From NCBI GenBank assembly GCA_031213475.1, contig JARUPZ010000013.1, forward strand, positions 5,622,739-5,686,738: DNA of 64,000 nucleotides, read 5' to 3'. The position numbers and the translations under genes are program-made. The notes under the pieces are model-generated. The model was not told where the DNA came from and did no database searches. It saw only the letters and a list, made by a program, of their open reading frames with translations. Position 1 is the stretch's first letter. Every line of letters begins with the position of its first letter. Below are positions 10,201 through 22,038 of this stretch, piece by piece. The DNA comes from Nereocystis luetkeana. Its lineage: Eukaryota > Sar > Phaeophyceae > Laminariales > Laminariaceae.

Positions 10201-13200
10201 ATGTAGCGTCTCCTAACGGCAACTCAGGATGCAGATGATCTATGTCTGATATATCCCTTGTAGACCGGCATTTGTCTGATGCGTGAGACTTTCACAGACA
10301 GCCTCGGAGGCTGCTCGGTACGTGCGTACGCAGGGGATCTCGCCTGTTATTTGTCCACAAAGAAAAGCTGCAGTTCTGCTCCGTTCGCGAGTAAAAAGCA
10401 GCCTGCCCGCAAGTAGAGAGTAGAGGGCAGAGGAGGAGGAAGAGGCTAGCATCGGACTTTCGGGCGATGAATTTCGAGCGCTGCTTCCTCTTGGTGCTGT
10501 TTTTGTGTTCGTATACACCCGCTGCCAACGGAAGGTGGACACGACAGGAGTAACGCAAGTATATCGCCGTGCCCAAAAGTCTGAAGCTCTCGAACGTACA
10601 TATATCAGTGCCTCGGCGTATATACCAGCCAGAGAGTTTGCAGGCTGGTTCAAGTTAAATAGCGGAAGTATTAGTCCCCGGCCAAAGTCCACGCCGTTGT
10701 TTCGGGTCAGAGCATGAAGTTCTGCACACCTTTTCTTTCAGCCCGTGCGAAGACCTGACGTAACGGAGGGGGGAAAAGGGCTCCTCCTTTTTTCGCCTCG
10801 TTTTTTTTGGTTGTTTGTTTGTTTGTTTGTTTGGCAAATTTTAACCACCTTAGACCTATGCCAATGGTACAGCGAAGTTGCCACAAAAAGTTTGAATTTC
10901 AAAGATAACCGCCAAATTTTTTCAGAACACGCTTCCTATGGGCCACCTAAAAAAAAAAAAAGTTCCTAACTTTTGGAAAAGCCCAAAAAAAGCAAATCTG
11001 GGGCCGATGTTGGGCCAACATCGGCTTGAGAAAAACTCAGGCCGATCTTTGGTTCGAAGCGGCGAGATTCCGAGTCCTCGACAGACATCGATCAACAAAA
11101 CCAACGATTGCGTCATGAATTCTGAACGGAGTGCGCTCGTTAGGGGCTCCGACCCACCCTAGGGTCACCGTCTTCACACCATGGCCGGTGTCATGTGGCG
11201 GGAGCTGACCAGGCGTGTGATAAAAAAACATTTGGCCGCTGGTTTGCACAAAACAGAAGACAAAACTTCTCCATCCGTCTCGAATGGCAAAAAATAGACT
11301 TTTTTTCAGGTTTGGGAGGATACCGTACGACGCCGCCGGCAAGCTCTCGCCCCCTAGACCATGGATCCGCCTGATATCTTCGAGGCCGTCATCTATACTC
11401 GTTGGGCTTGCCAGATACCGAGTGGGTTGGCCGTGGGCTGAGTCTATGCCGAGATCGAGCGTCGATCGTCGCACGAGCTGGTTTCGATCACCGTGTTGAC
11501 AATTTTCGACCAGAAAAACACAAATTGCGCCGCCTGCAGCCGTTGGGGGGAAAAAAAAAGAAAAAACAAACATTTTTCTCTTTTTTTCCCACAGCGGCGG
11601 TACGAGAAAATTTTTCGGCTGTTTTTTGAAAGCCATATATTTGAAAAAAAACTTTTGAACTTCGCGTTTCCATTGGCATAGGTCTTACGAAGACCAAATA
11701 TTTTGGGCGAGAAAACCCCCCCCCCGGAAGTCAGTCCTCGGGGAAAAAGACGAATAACTCGTGTGCAGAGTTTTAGGGTCTTATTTGTGAAATACGGCGT
11801 GGACATCAGGCATTGCCTAGCAAGTACTTAGTTAGTTTGAGTATATGATCGTTTTTTGGCCAAGTATTTTGATCGATGCTAAATAAACGTACCCAGGTCA
11901 GATAGTCGACTTTTTGCGAGAAAAATGGTACGGACATGCCTTGGAGTACCTGAAACCGGACTGTTCGGAATCAAAAATTATTTTTCTCCTGTGGAGACAC
12001 CTACCTGTTTCTGGCTGTATTTAACCCTTTCAGTCCCGGTGGCTTGGTAGGTGGTCCGCGTGCCTATTATCAAGATCAATTTCGTGGGTTCAAGTCTCAC
12101 CGAGTGCATGCTCGTAGGGACTTTTTCTTGCATGAAGAAACTGATTAGCGGAAAGCGCGAGAGCGTGATTTAGCTACATTCGATGAAAATCGACGAGCAG
12201 TGGGAATGCTGAACCCTATGCACGACAAAAAATAAAAGGCACGTACCGGGGGGGGAGAAGGGACGACGCCTGTGACCATGGCTGGTCCAGAAGATCGCCG
12301 AGGGTAAAACCTCCTACGAGCTAGGCTGGAAAGGAAAAGTGATTTTGGGAAAAAAAAAAAAAGTACTGCAGTCCCGTTTTAGGGACATACTACTTGGAAA
12401 TTGAGTGGTTTGTCCCCAAAACGGGGACTGCAGCCCTAAACGGGTCAAGACCTGTGGTTGCTCGGGACACATTTTTCCCACTCGCGCCAGCCCTAGAACC
12501 TCAACAAAAAACGCGGCCATGTTACCCTTGTCCACTGTTCATGGCGGTCAGTACGATACCAAACCCGTCCCATTTGATCGGATGCTGCTGCCGGCGTTGG
12601 TGGGGGGGGGGGGGGGCGTACTCATTTGTTGCTTGCCTTAGTCATTTGACCATTGACCACGCATCCCTTTCGAGACGGAGCACCGTTCCTACTCCTAATA
12701 GAGACACCTCCAACAATTGGGCGCTCATTACGTTGTTTCCATATATTACATAGAAACTTGTTGCTAATCTTATCCCCTTCCTGTTTGGCCGCCTGTGGCC
12801 ACCATCTATCGCGTTGGTGGGGGGGGGAGAATTCCCGTTTTGATACTGGAACCAGCCCGTGCCCGGATTCAGCAGTCAGTACCCCGGCGTGTCCGCCAGA
12901 AGGTATACCCGTATACTGCCGTCGTAGTCAGCACGGACAAGGGGTGTGCCGCGTGTAGGCGGGTAGAAAGAACGGTTGTAATGCGAAGAGGACGCACGGG
13001 TACACAGATATACCCCACCTCTGGTACACTCAGGTTACAAAATATTTTTCGAAGTTCGAAAAAAAAACACGGCTTGTCCGGGAGGCCGCTGCGCGGGCAG
13101 AAGCGGGCGGGGGGTTGCCACGTAAGGGTGACGACTAAAAAAAAAAGCACACTGCTCACACGCAGCACAGAACAAGCACACAACTGGCCAGGCACCGCTG

Positions 13201-16200
13201 TCCTGAGCTGGGGGCAATAGTTGGGCGTGCCGCTTACCGTTACACCCAACCTCCCCCGTCCCCCGTCCCCGCCCCGTCTACGCATGCCTCGTCGGAATCG
13301 CTTGTCGCATATCGTGGCCGGTTCGTTGCTCGTTCCTCTGCAGGCCAGCAGCAGCAGCAGGTGAGGGACGGAGGCAGGGAGAGGGGGTGGGGGGGTGGGG
13401 AAGGGAGGGAGAAAGGAGGGGGGGAGAGAAGGGAGGGAGGGAGAGGAGGTGGGAGAGAGAGGGGGGGGGGGGGGGGAGGGATATATATATATATAAGGCG
13501 GGAGGGAGAGTGAGAGGGGAAGATAGGGGGAGGAAGCGTGCCGGACGGTGCACAAGAGATAAGAGATCGGTTGCCTTTCATTCACCACCGAGCGACGAGT
13601 CGCGTAGTAGTTAATGGGGTAGGGGGGCGGGAGCAAGGAGGGGATACAATGTGTGGGGGTGTTAGGGATGGAAAAGCGGAACGGGGTATAGGAAGGGGGA
13701 GGTAAGCGGCGGGGAAGAAAACCTAACCCTTTGCCAAGTCGTGAAACAGCAGCGGACGTATGCTGTCATCCTAGACGGGGGTACCGGGGGGGACGCCCCG
13801 CCCCTCCCCTCTCTTTTCGTGGTGGCTCCTCCATGTATATTTGTTTGTTTTCATATGCCTTGTTTTAGTCTGTTGTCGTTGTTGCTGTTGATGTCGGTGT
13901 TCTCAGCATTTTTTTTTTCTGATCGCTGAATGATCCTTTTGAACGATCCCTATTTACGGTCGTTGAACGATGGTTTTCAACAGTCTTTTTCTTCAATGAT
14001 CGTATTTTTACGACCCCTTTTTACGATCGTGGAACGATGTTTTACAACGATCCCTTTTGACGAACGTGGTGACGATCGGTTTTTTTTTTTCCGATCGTTG
14101 GGCGATCTTTCTTTTAAACGACCCCTGTTTCCGATCGTTGAACGGTCGCTTCCAACTTATCCATTTTTTCGATCGTCGGAAGATCGCATTCAACCGTTTT
14201 GTTGCACGATCGTGTTCCCTTCGTTGAACGCTTTTTTTTTTTCAACGATCCCTTTTTTTCTCTCGACGATCGTTGGACGATCCTGTTTAATGATCCCTTT
14301 TTCAGATTGTTGAAATATTGTACCTGGTATTTAACGCTCCTATTTTCCGATCGTGCAACGATCTTTTTGACCGACGCCTTTTGACCGATGGTATCTAACA
14401 ATCCCTTTTTCCGGCCGTTGAACGATCCTACGTGTGAATGACCATTCTTCCCTCTCGACAATCGTTGAACGATCCCTTTGTCCGATCGTTGAACGATCCT
14501 TTTTAACGATCTCATTTTCCCTTTTTATGATCGTTGAACGATCTCTTATTCCTAGGTTGAACGATCGTTGGATTTTTTTTTTTTACGATTCCTTTCTGAT
14601 CGATCGTATTTAACGATCCCTTTTTCCGGTCGTTGAACGATTGTTTCTAATTACCCCTTTTTACGACCGTTTTTTTACGACCCTTGATCGTTTTAACGAT
14701 CCCTTTTTGCGATCGTTGAACTATCATTTTCGGCGATAGTTTTTAACGATCCCTTTTGCCGCCTGCCGAACGATCCTTTCTGACATTTTTTTACGATCGT
14801 CGAACGACTGTTTTTAACGATCTTGCTTTTGTTGTATATACTCGTTCGTGAGAGGCAGTGCGCTCGTAAGCGAGGGTGATGGTGAGGCTGGACGTCGCGC
14901 CGGCTGATTGGCTGGCTGTACATATGCATTCTGATTTTGATAACTGTATGTGGCTTGTGGCGATCTCTATGGTCCAAGGAAATATCTATCCGCCCCCGTC
15001 CCCCCCCTGTAACCGTAAACGCCTGACTCCTTCTTTAGAAACCGGCAAAAGGACGTACTGGTTCTTACAACTTCGAGCGACGGCATGCCAGGGAGAAAAG
15101 AAAACACCTTTTGTTCTTGATGGTGGGGGGGGGGTGTTGTTGTTTGTAGTATAGTTTTATCGAGGTTGTTGTTGTCACGCGAGGAAGTGCTGCACGCGTC
15201 CTGCTGGTGCGGTAGCTGCTAGTGACGGTGTTGTGGTTGTTTGGTGTCCTCGCCGCTGCCCCTTGCCCCTGTCGTCGTACGGTTCCTTACCCGTACCATT
15301 GCGCACATTTCAGTGACCCCGACCGCAAGTGCAGATTGTATTGATTGCAATCGCACTCCCTTCCCCAAACCTTCGCGGGGTCTTGCACCCCCCCAATCCG
15401 CCCGCCCGCCCGCCCCGAAAGTCGCGCGGTCGAAGTACCAGAAGAACCTTGCAAAAAGCGTGAGTTTTCGACGAAACCCCCTCGCGCGCAGGTGAACGTC
15501 GTCTTTGAAACGATTCACGTCCTTGAGCAGATCAGCATCTACTGTCCGTAGCCTACTCTCTAGTTCCATCCCCTTCCGTTTGTTTCGAGGCCGTGTAGGA
15601 CTTGCACAGCGCAGATTCAACCAGTAGAAACACACCACCTGGTACAGATCACGCGGATTTTTTCGGGTCCCACCCGGCGACATGAGCTGGATCGTACAGA
15701 TCATACAAATCATACAGATATATGCATGACCTGAAAAATCTAGATCATCATCATACAGTGGGAATGATCTATCTGCTACAGTATGTCCGAGGTGTGATAC
15801 GTCCACGAGGTCTTGCACCCCCCCCTCTCCCCCCCAAAAACACGGCGCGGTGGAAGTATCACACGCAAGAGTAACAAATTCCCCCTTCTAGGGGTGGTGG
15901 CTTACTATCTGAAAATTCTCACTGGAGGAGGGAGCTCAAGTGTCTCTCTCGCCCGGAGTAGGCACTTCGAAAAGGCAGTTTTGTTTGCTCAACCCGGACC
16001 AATTTGTTTTTCTTCGCCCTACGAGGTAGATAGAGTTCCCAAGAATGAATGTTCTATTGATCGGAAAAAGTGCCACATTTGACCAGGGAGTTGTTTATCT
16101 TGGGATATCAACCGGTCAGACCGTTGCATACCTTGGACAGATGATAAAACAGGTCATCGATCGCCACTTCCTGATGATCTAGACCATCCAAGGCAGATAG

Positions 16201-19200
16201 ATATATCCATGATCTTGTATGATCTGTATGATCTAGCTCATATTGCCGGGTGTTGAACCCGATTAATAAGCCGCATTATCTAATAATAGCGCATGTTTTC
16301 TGAGATGAAGCTGTCATGTGCGGACCCTGTACAACCTCTCACGGCGGACGGCAGGTGGGGAACTGGCAGACGATCTACCTATCTGTAGATCAGATCATGA
16401 TTAATCTAAAGATGGTCTATCCGACATGTGGGGCATTGAGCCAATAGCGCCACCCTCACCGTGAGGTGGATCCCAAATGCAGACAAAAAAAAAAAACATG
16501 AGTTTCGACGACACCCTCCCTCCACCTCACCCCTGTCTTCAGTTCGTGTGTTTTTTATTGTGTTGAGAAGCCCTGTCCTGCCCTGATCTCGCTCGGTCAC
16601 AGGGTGGTCATGAGCGCAGCGCAAGACGGCGCGTGCTCGCGGGCCGAAGCCCTGAGCACCTTCGGGGCGGCCCTCCTCGGCGCGGCTGCCGTCGGCGGAG
16701 GTGTTCCGTCTGCGGCTCTGGCGGCGTCCACCTCCGAAGTCAACAAGAAGTTAACCGCGTAAGTGGCCCGCACCAAAATTTTGGATAGTCGTTGAGCAGC
16801 GCAGCTTGGGGTGGGGTGGCGTGGGGACCGTGCGGATAGTCCCACACCAATAGTATGTACCCGTTGAGTAGCGGACCGCGGGGTGGCGTGGGTTGGGTTG
16901 GGGACCGCGCAAGGACGCCCTCACCAAAGATATGTAGCCGTGGGGTAGCGCAGCGTGGGGTGGGGTGGGGTGGGGACCGCGTGAGTAGGCCCGCTCCAAG
17001 AAACATGCAGCCGTTGGCTAGCGGAGCGTGGGGTGTGGACCGAGTAGGGAGTCCCATTATCGTTCGATGGCGGAGCGGTAGGGTGGAGTGGAATGGGCTG
17101 GGAACGACGTATTTAGGCCCACACGGACCGAAACAATATCCGTTGGATAGCGGTGGGGTGGGGTAGGGGTAAGGTAGGGCAGGGTAGGGTAGGGTAGGGT
17201 AGGGTAGGGTAGGGTAGGGTAGGGTAGGGTAGGGTAGGGTAGGGTAGGATAGGGTAGGGTAGGGTAGGGCAGGGCAGGGTGGGGCAGGGTGGGGTAGAGT
17301 AGGGCAGGGTAGGGTAGGGGGCTCTATGTTCTTTTGCTGCCATGTGTGTGTTTTTGTTTTATGTTTCGTTTTTTTTTTTTTGGAGATTGGGTCACCGTCC
17401 CATTCTAGGACCTTGCCGTAAGAGGCGAGAGAGAGAGGTTGCGGGAGCAGAAGTGGAGATCTGACCATAGGAATTTTCTCCGGGTCAACCATGCCATGTA
17501 CGTGTAAAATGCTGAGTTTGTGTGCAGTCTTCAACAACCAGTGTCTGTATCGGCACCCGCTAAACCGTTTTGATCGTTTGTGTAACTTAACAACCAGTGT
17601 TGTTTTTTTTCCATGTGCAAGCCATCAACCTTTTTAGAGTACGTTTGCAAATCACCAGATGTTCTAGAGTTAGAGTATGTCAAAAGCAGCTTGGAGTCTG
17701 TATGAAGCCGCCCATCATTTTCTTCGTCATAGTTTGTGTACAATTCCATCCACCATTCTCAAGGTCTGTGTGGGTTCACCAAAAACCCGTGTCCGAGTTC
17801 TGTGTCAGCTTTGTACCAGGCTGCCGACGTTCCGCTATCACGTGGGAAGTGTAATGAATGACGCGTATATATGCATAGCCACGTCGTTCTACGTTGTGCC
17901 TCACTGCGAATACAATAGCAACTTGCCCCCCCCCCCCCCCCCCCCCCCCCCCTCCCCACTCCTTCCCGGCATTGTAGGGATGCGAGGGTCTATGGTCATA
18001 CGACTACGGCCATGCATGGTATTAAGTGCACCCCCCCCCCCCCCCCCACACACACACACCCGATGCGACTCGCCGGACATCTCACGGCGCTTCGCGCTTG
18101 TTGCAAGCAAGCAAATGTCTGCCGATGAATAGTCGGTGAAAACCCGACTTTGCTCCGTCCCGGCATTGCAGGGATGCGAGGGTTTATGGTCGTACGGCTA
18201 AGGCCATGCATGAGATCGAGTGCACCCCCACCCCCCGATGTGCTTCGTCCTGGCGTTTTCTTTTCCGGCGCCAGGTACGACCTACCCCCCGTGGTGGACG
18301 CGCCCGACGGGTTCAACACCATTCTAGAGGGGTACGGGAAGGACGGCGCCCTGAAGAACTCGCTCGGGTCTAGCAACCGAGACCCCATCTTGGTCACTTG
18401 GTAAGGAGAAGATGGTTTTTTTTTGGGGGGGATAATAAGGGAACAGTGATATTCTAAGAAACTGCCGAACATTTGACGTGACTTTTGTTTTTGTTTGTTT
18501 GTTTGTTTGTTTCTTCGAGAAAATGTCATGTAGTGAGTGGGGAGAAAGAGTGATGAAGAAGTTTGCCGCACAAGGTTTGTTGGTTTTGCTTTGTTTTTGT
18601 TGTTTCGTTTGTTTTGTTTTTGTTCGTTTGTTTTGTTTGTTTTGTTTTTCGTTGTTTGTTTAGTTTGTTCGTATGGTTGTTCGTTTGCTCTCTTTGTTTG
18701 TTTGTTTGTTTATTCGGCTGTTTGTTTTTATGTTTCACGAAGACATCAGAACTGTGATGTCGGCGGGCTGAGTTTGCGATTTGTCGGCTTTGCGACCCAT
18801 AGAAGTGATACCGTCGGCAGCGCGTAGTCTATCTTCTTCGTGATTAAAAAACACACATACGCACAATTTTACATTTTCACGTCAACCGTGGGTTCGAACG
18901 ATTTAAAAGTCGATACTGCTATGCTCATCTTTTCAAGCTGCTTGTCTTCGTAGAGGAACGAATGAAGAGGGGTGGAAGCAATAACGCACCAGATAATCTA
19001 TTACGGGGGACCAAACGTTGTCAGTAAAAATAGGGAGATGTATAGGTTTTTGTGTGTACCGTAGGTCCTGTTTACTGCGCCCCCCGTAATAGGAGAGAGT
19101 GAGATATCCAGGCGGGGGTGTTGTTTCCGTGCCTTGTTTTGTGGCTTGTCCGTGCTCTTTCTTTGCTTTGCCTGGGTTTTTTTTCGGCGGCGTTTTTCCC

Positions 19201-21971
19201 ACGTACGTACTGTTGCGACCCGACCGGTGCCGCGATATAGGTATGCCTTTTTAGTAGGACTGGCCACTGACACACTATGTACTGGCAGTAGTAATCTACT
19301 GATTGGCCAGGCCAGTATATTTACCAATAGTTCTCATCTCACGTACGCCCAAAAAACACGCCATGTTACCGTACGGACACCCGCTGAATGTGTTTCGGCA
19401 GGAGAGAGGAGAGACAGTATACTGATCCTTGATTTTGACGACAGTAGAACCACGACTGACTGAGTCAGCCAGTGCCCAGCCCCCCTTTTTAGCCAAACCT
19501 TTTGGTGACTGGTGGGACTACCTGTAAATTGAGGGACTACCCATTAAGGCACCTCTCACCACTGGAGAAGGCATGCCTTGTCGTTGGAACGCCTTTTCAT
19601 GTTTTTTCAACGCTATCATTTGCATACCCACGTAGCCCCTTGGCGTTGATCATTTTGTTTTGTTGGGTTTTGTTCAGCTTTTGGGCGAGCTATAAAATTC
19701 GAAGATGGCAGAAGAAGGAAGGACTGGAGATTTTTCTCGCGGTGAAAGAAAAAGAGCGAGAAAACCAACCGTAGAGGGAAGGGGGGAGGGAGGAGAGCGT
19801 GCTATAGGTTGTCCCCGAATCTGACGTGAGACCATGATAGGAGGGAGAGACAAGAGAAAAGGGTGAAATATGAGAGACGGGAAGCACAACAACTACCAAA
19901 AAAAACGGAAAAGACGAGCAAAAAAAAAGAGAGCTATTTATAGCTCTTCAGGCGAGGCAGCAACCGCCGAAAACTATCGGTGCACCCCTCTGCTGCCCCA
20001 GCAGTCCACTTGCGCATGTAATGTTTTACTGCGTACGGCAATTTGCTTGTTTTTTCCCGCGGCGCCAGGAACTACCCGAAGGGGTGGATTGTGGAGAGGC
20101 CCAACACGGACACCAACAAAGAGGCCGGGACCATCTCCACGGGTGACTATGGCCGAGGCGACTCGGCGGCCCTCTTCGTTGCGCCCAAGTCTCTCCTCGG
20201 GGGCTCCAACCTGGCCAACAAGGAGACCATGGAGGGAGTCGTGAAGAAAGCCCTGTCGCAGAAGGTGCCCCCTCTCCCCCCCTTCCCGCCCGTGTACCGC
20301 CTAACTAATACTTACCGCCGCCACCCCGTGGCGTCCCCGACCGCCCCCCCCCCCCCCCCCCCCCCCCCAAATAGTTTGACGCTGTCATCCATGGGCACGA
20401 AAATCCGCCTCACAAGCGGTTCTTGTGGTTGTGGTAAGATGTAGGTCACCCTTCGTGCGACGCTGTAGACGCTGTCGTTCGTGTGCTGGAAAAGACCGCC
20501 CCGCAAGCGGTGCTTGGCAGGATGCGGGTTATCTCTTCATGCGGCTCTCGCCTAACGCCTCACGGCGCTTCACGCTTGGTGCAATAAGCAATGCATGTCT
20601 GGTCGGTGGAAACCGCCGACGTGCTCCGCCCCGGCATTGTAGGGATGCGAGGCTCTATGGTCATACGACTACGGCCATGCATGGCATAAGCACATACAAT
20701 ACACACCCCGCCTCGTCTTGGTTATCCCTCCTACCCCGTTTCTCCGTTGTCCCATCTTCTCTCTCTGGCCTACTGCCTCTCTCAACCCCTCCCATCTCCC
20801 GGCCCCCCCCCCCCCCCCCCCCCCCACCGCCTACCGCATTTTCTTTGGTGTGCCTCCCGCTCCCAACCCCGCCTCCCGCTTCCCGTCCCCTTCCGTCGGG
20901 GCAGTGTTAGACTGTGCAGACGCGCATACACTGAGGGCACACGTTGTTGTGGTGATGCTTAGCTTGACAACCCGTCCTCCTCTACGTACCGTGTGGTTTT
21001 GTCGCTCTCGACGTTGTGGCCAGCCGCGCGCGGCGGGGAGGGTACTCATTAGTCGCTTGCCTTGTAAGGCATTTCACCATTGACCGCTCTCCCCTTCCGA
21101 GACTGAGCACGGTTCCTTCTCCTAATAGAAACGCCTCCAGCGTTAGGACGCTCGTCACGTTGTTTCCCTATACTACATAAATACCTGGTACGTTTTTTGC
21201 GAATCCCGTCCCCTCACTGTTTGGCCGCCTGTGGCCACCCTCTATCTCCTAGGATAGCGACCGTTTTCTCGCTGCTATCTAGTGCCCCAAATGGAAGCCC
21301 TCCGCTTCGCATTCGGGGTATGATGACCACCCACACACAAGGTGTTTTCTACGTTAAAAAAAAAATCGGTGCTTGACGCTGTAACCAGGCGGGGCTGGGC
21401 CGGGGGGGGGGGGGGGAGGGGGGCGTCCACGCTTGTAAGGAGGAAAGGTTGGCTTGACTGTTTTCCGTACATCAGTTTCCGACCTGCCGGCTGACACAAC
21501 CCGCCGCTTTGGTTGCAGTGGTGTTATCTATCTATCTATCTCTCTATATATACATATACCTTGTGTAGAGTATATATACGAAGTCTGTTCTACATGGCCC
21601 GGCTTCGACATCAAAAGGGTTGATAGTTCACAATAACGCCTCATTCCATATTCGTTTCCGAGAAAATTCCAAGGCGATCGGGCTTGGTTTAGGGTTATAG
21701 GGTGGGGGTAAATCATGTACCAGGTACGGTTCAATTAATCTATATTCTTATTGTTTTTTCGGGGGGGCGGGGGGGGGGGGGGGGGGGGGGTGGAGCATTT
21801 TCGTATTTTCCTTTCCCCTTGGACTCTTCATAGGTCAGTGTCTATGCAGGAACCCTCCTTTTTTGTCTGGGCGGGGGGAGGTGGAGGGGTTGTCCCACCC
21901 GCCGTGCGTCGCGAAGGAGAAGGAAGGAGCGGAACCAAAGGCAGCGACGAAACGTGGGCACAAGAGAGAGA

Positions 21972-22038
<67 letters not shown>

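Noticed and set aside
11037-11636. 199-codon minus ORF
   Set aside because: Begins and ends in A/T homopolymer tracts, low coding character, no splice or family support.
15219-15818. 199-codon minus ORF with a coiled-coil-like part (MELESRLRTVDADLL)
   Set aside because: The flanking part (GTTTTCGTCGAAAACTCACG side) matches sequence repeated near 16495 and 25115, and no splice sites tie it to gene A. It may be a real exon but is not supported.
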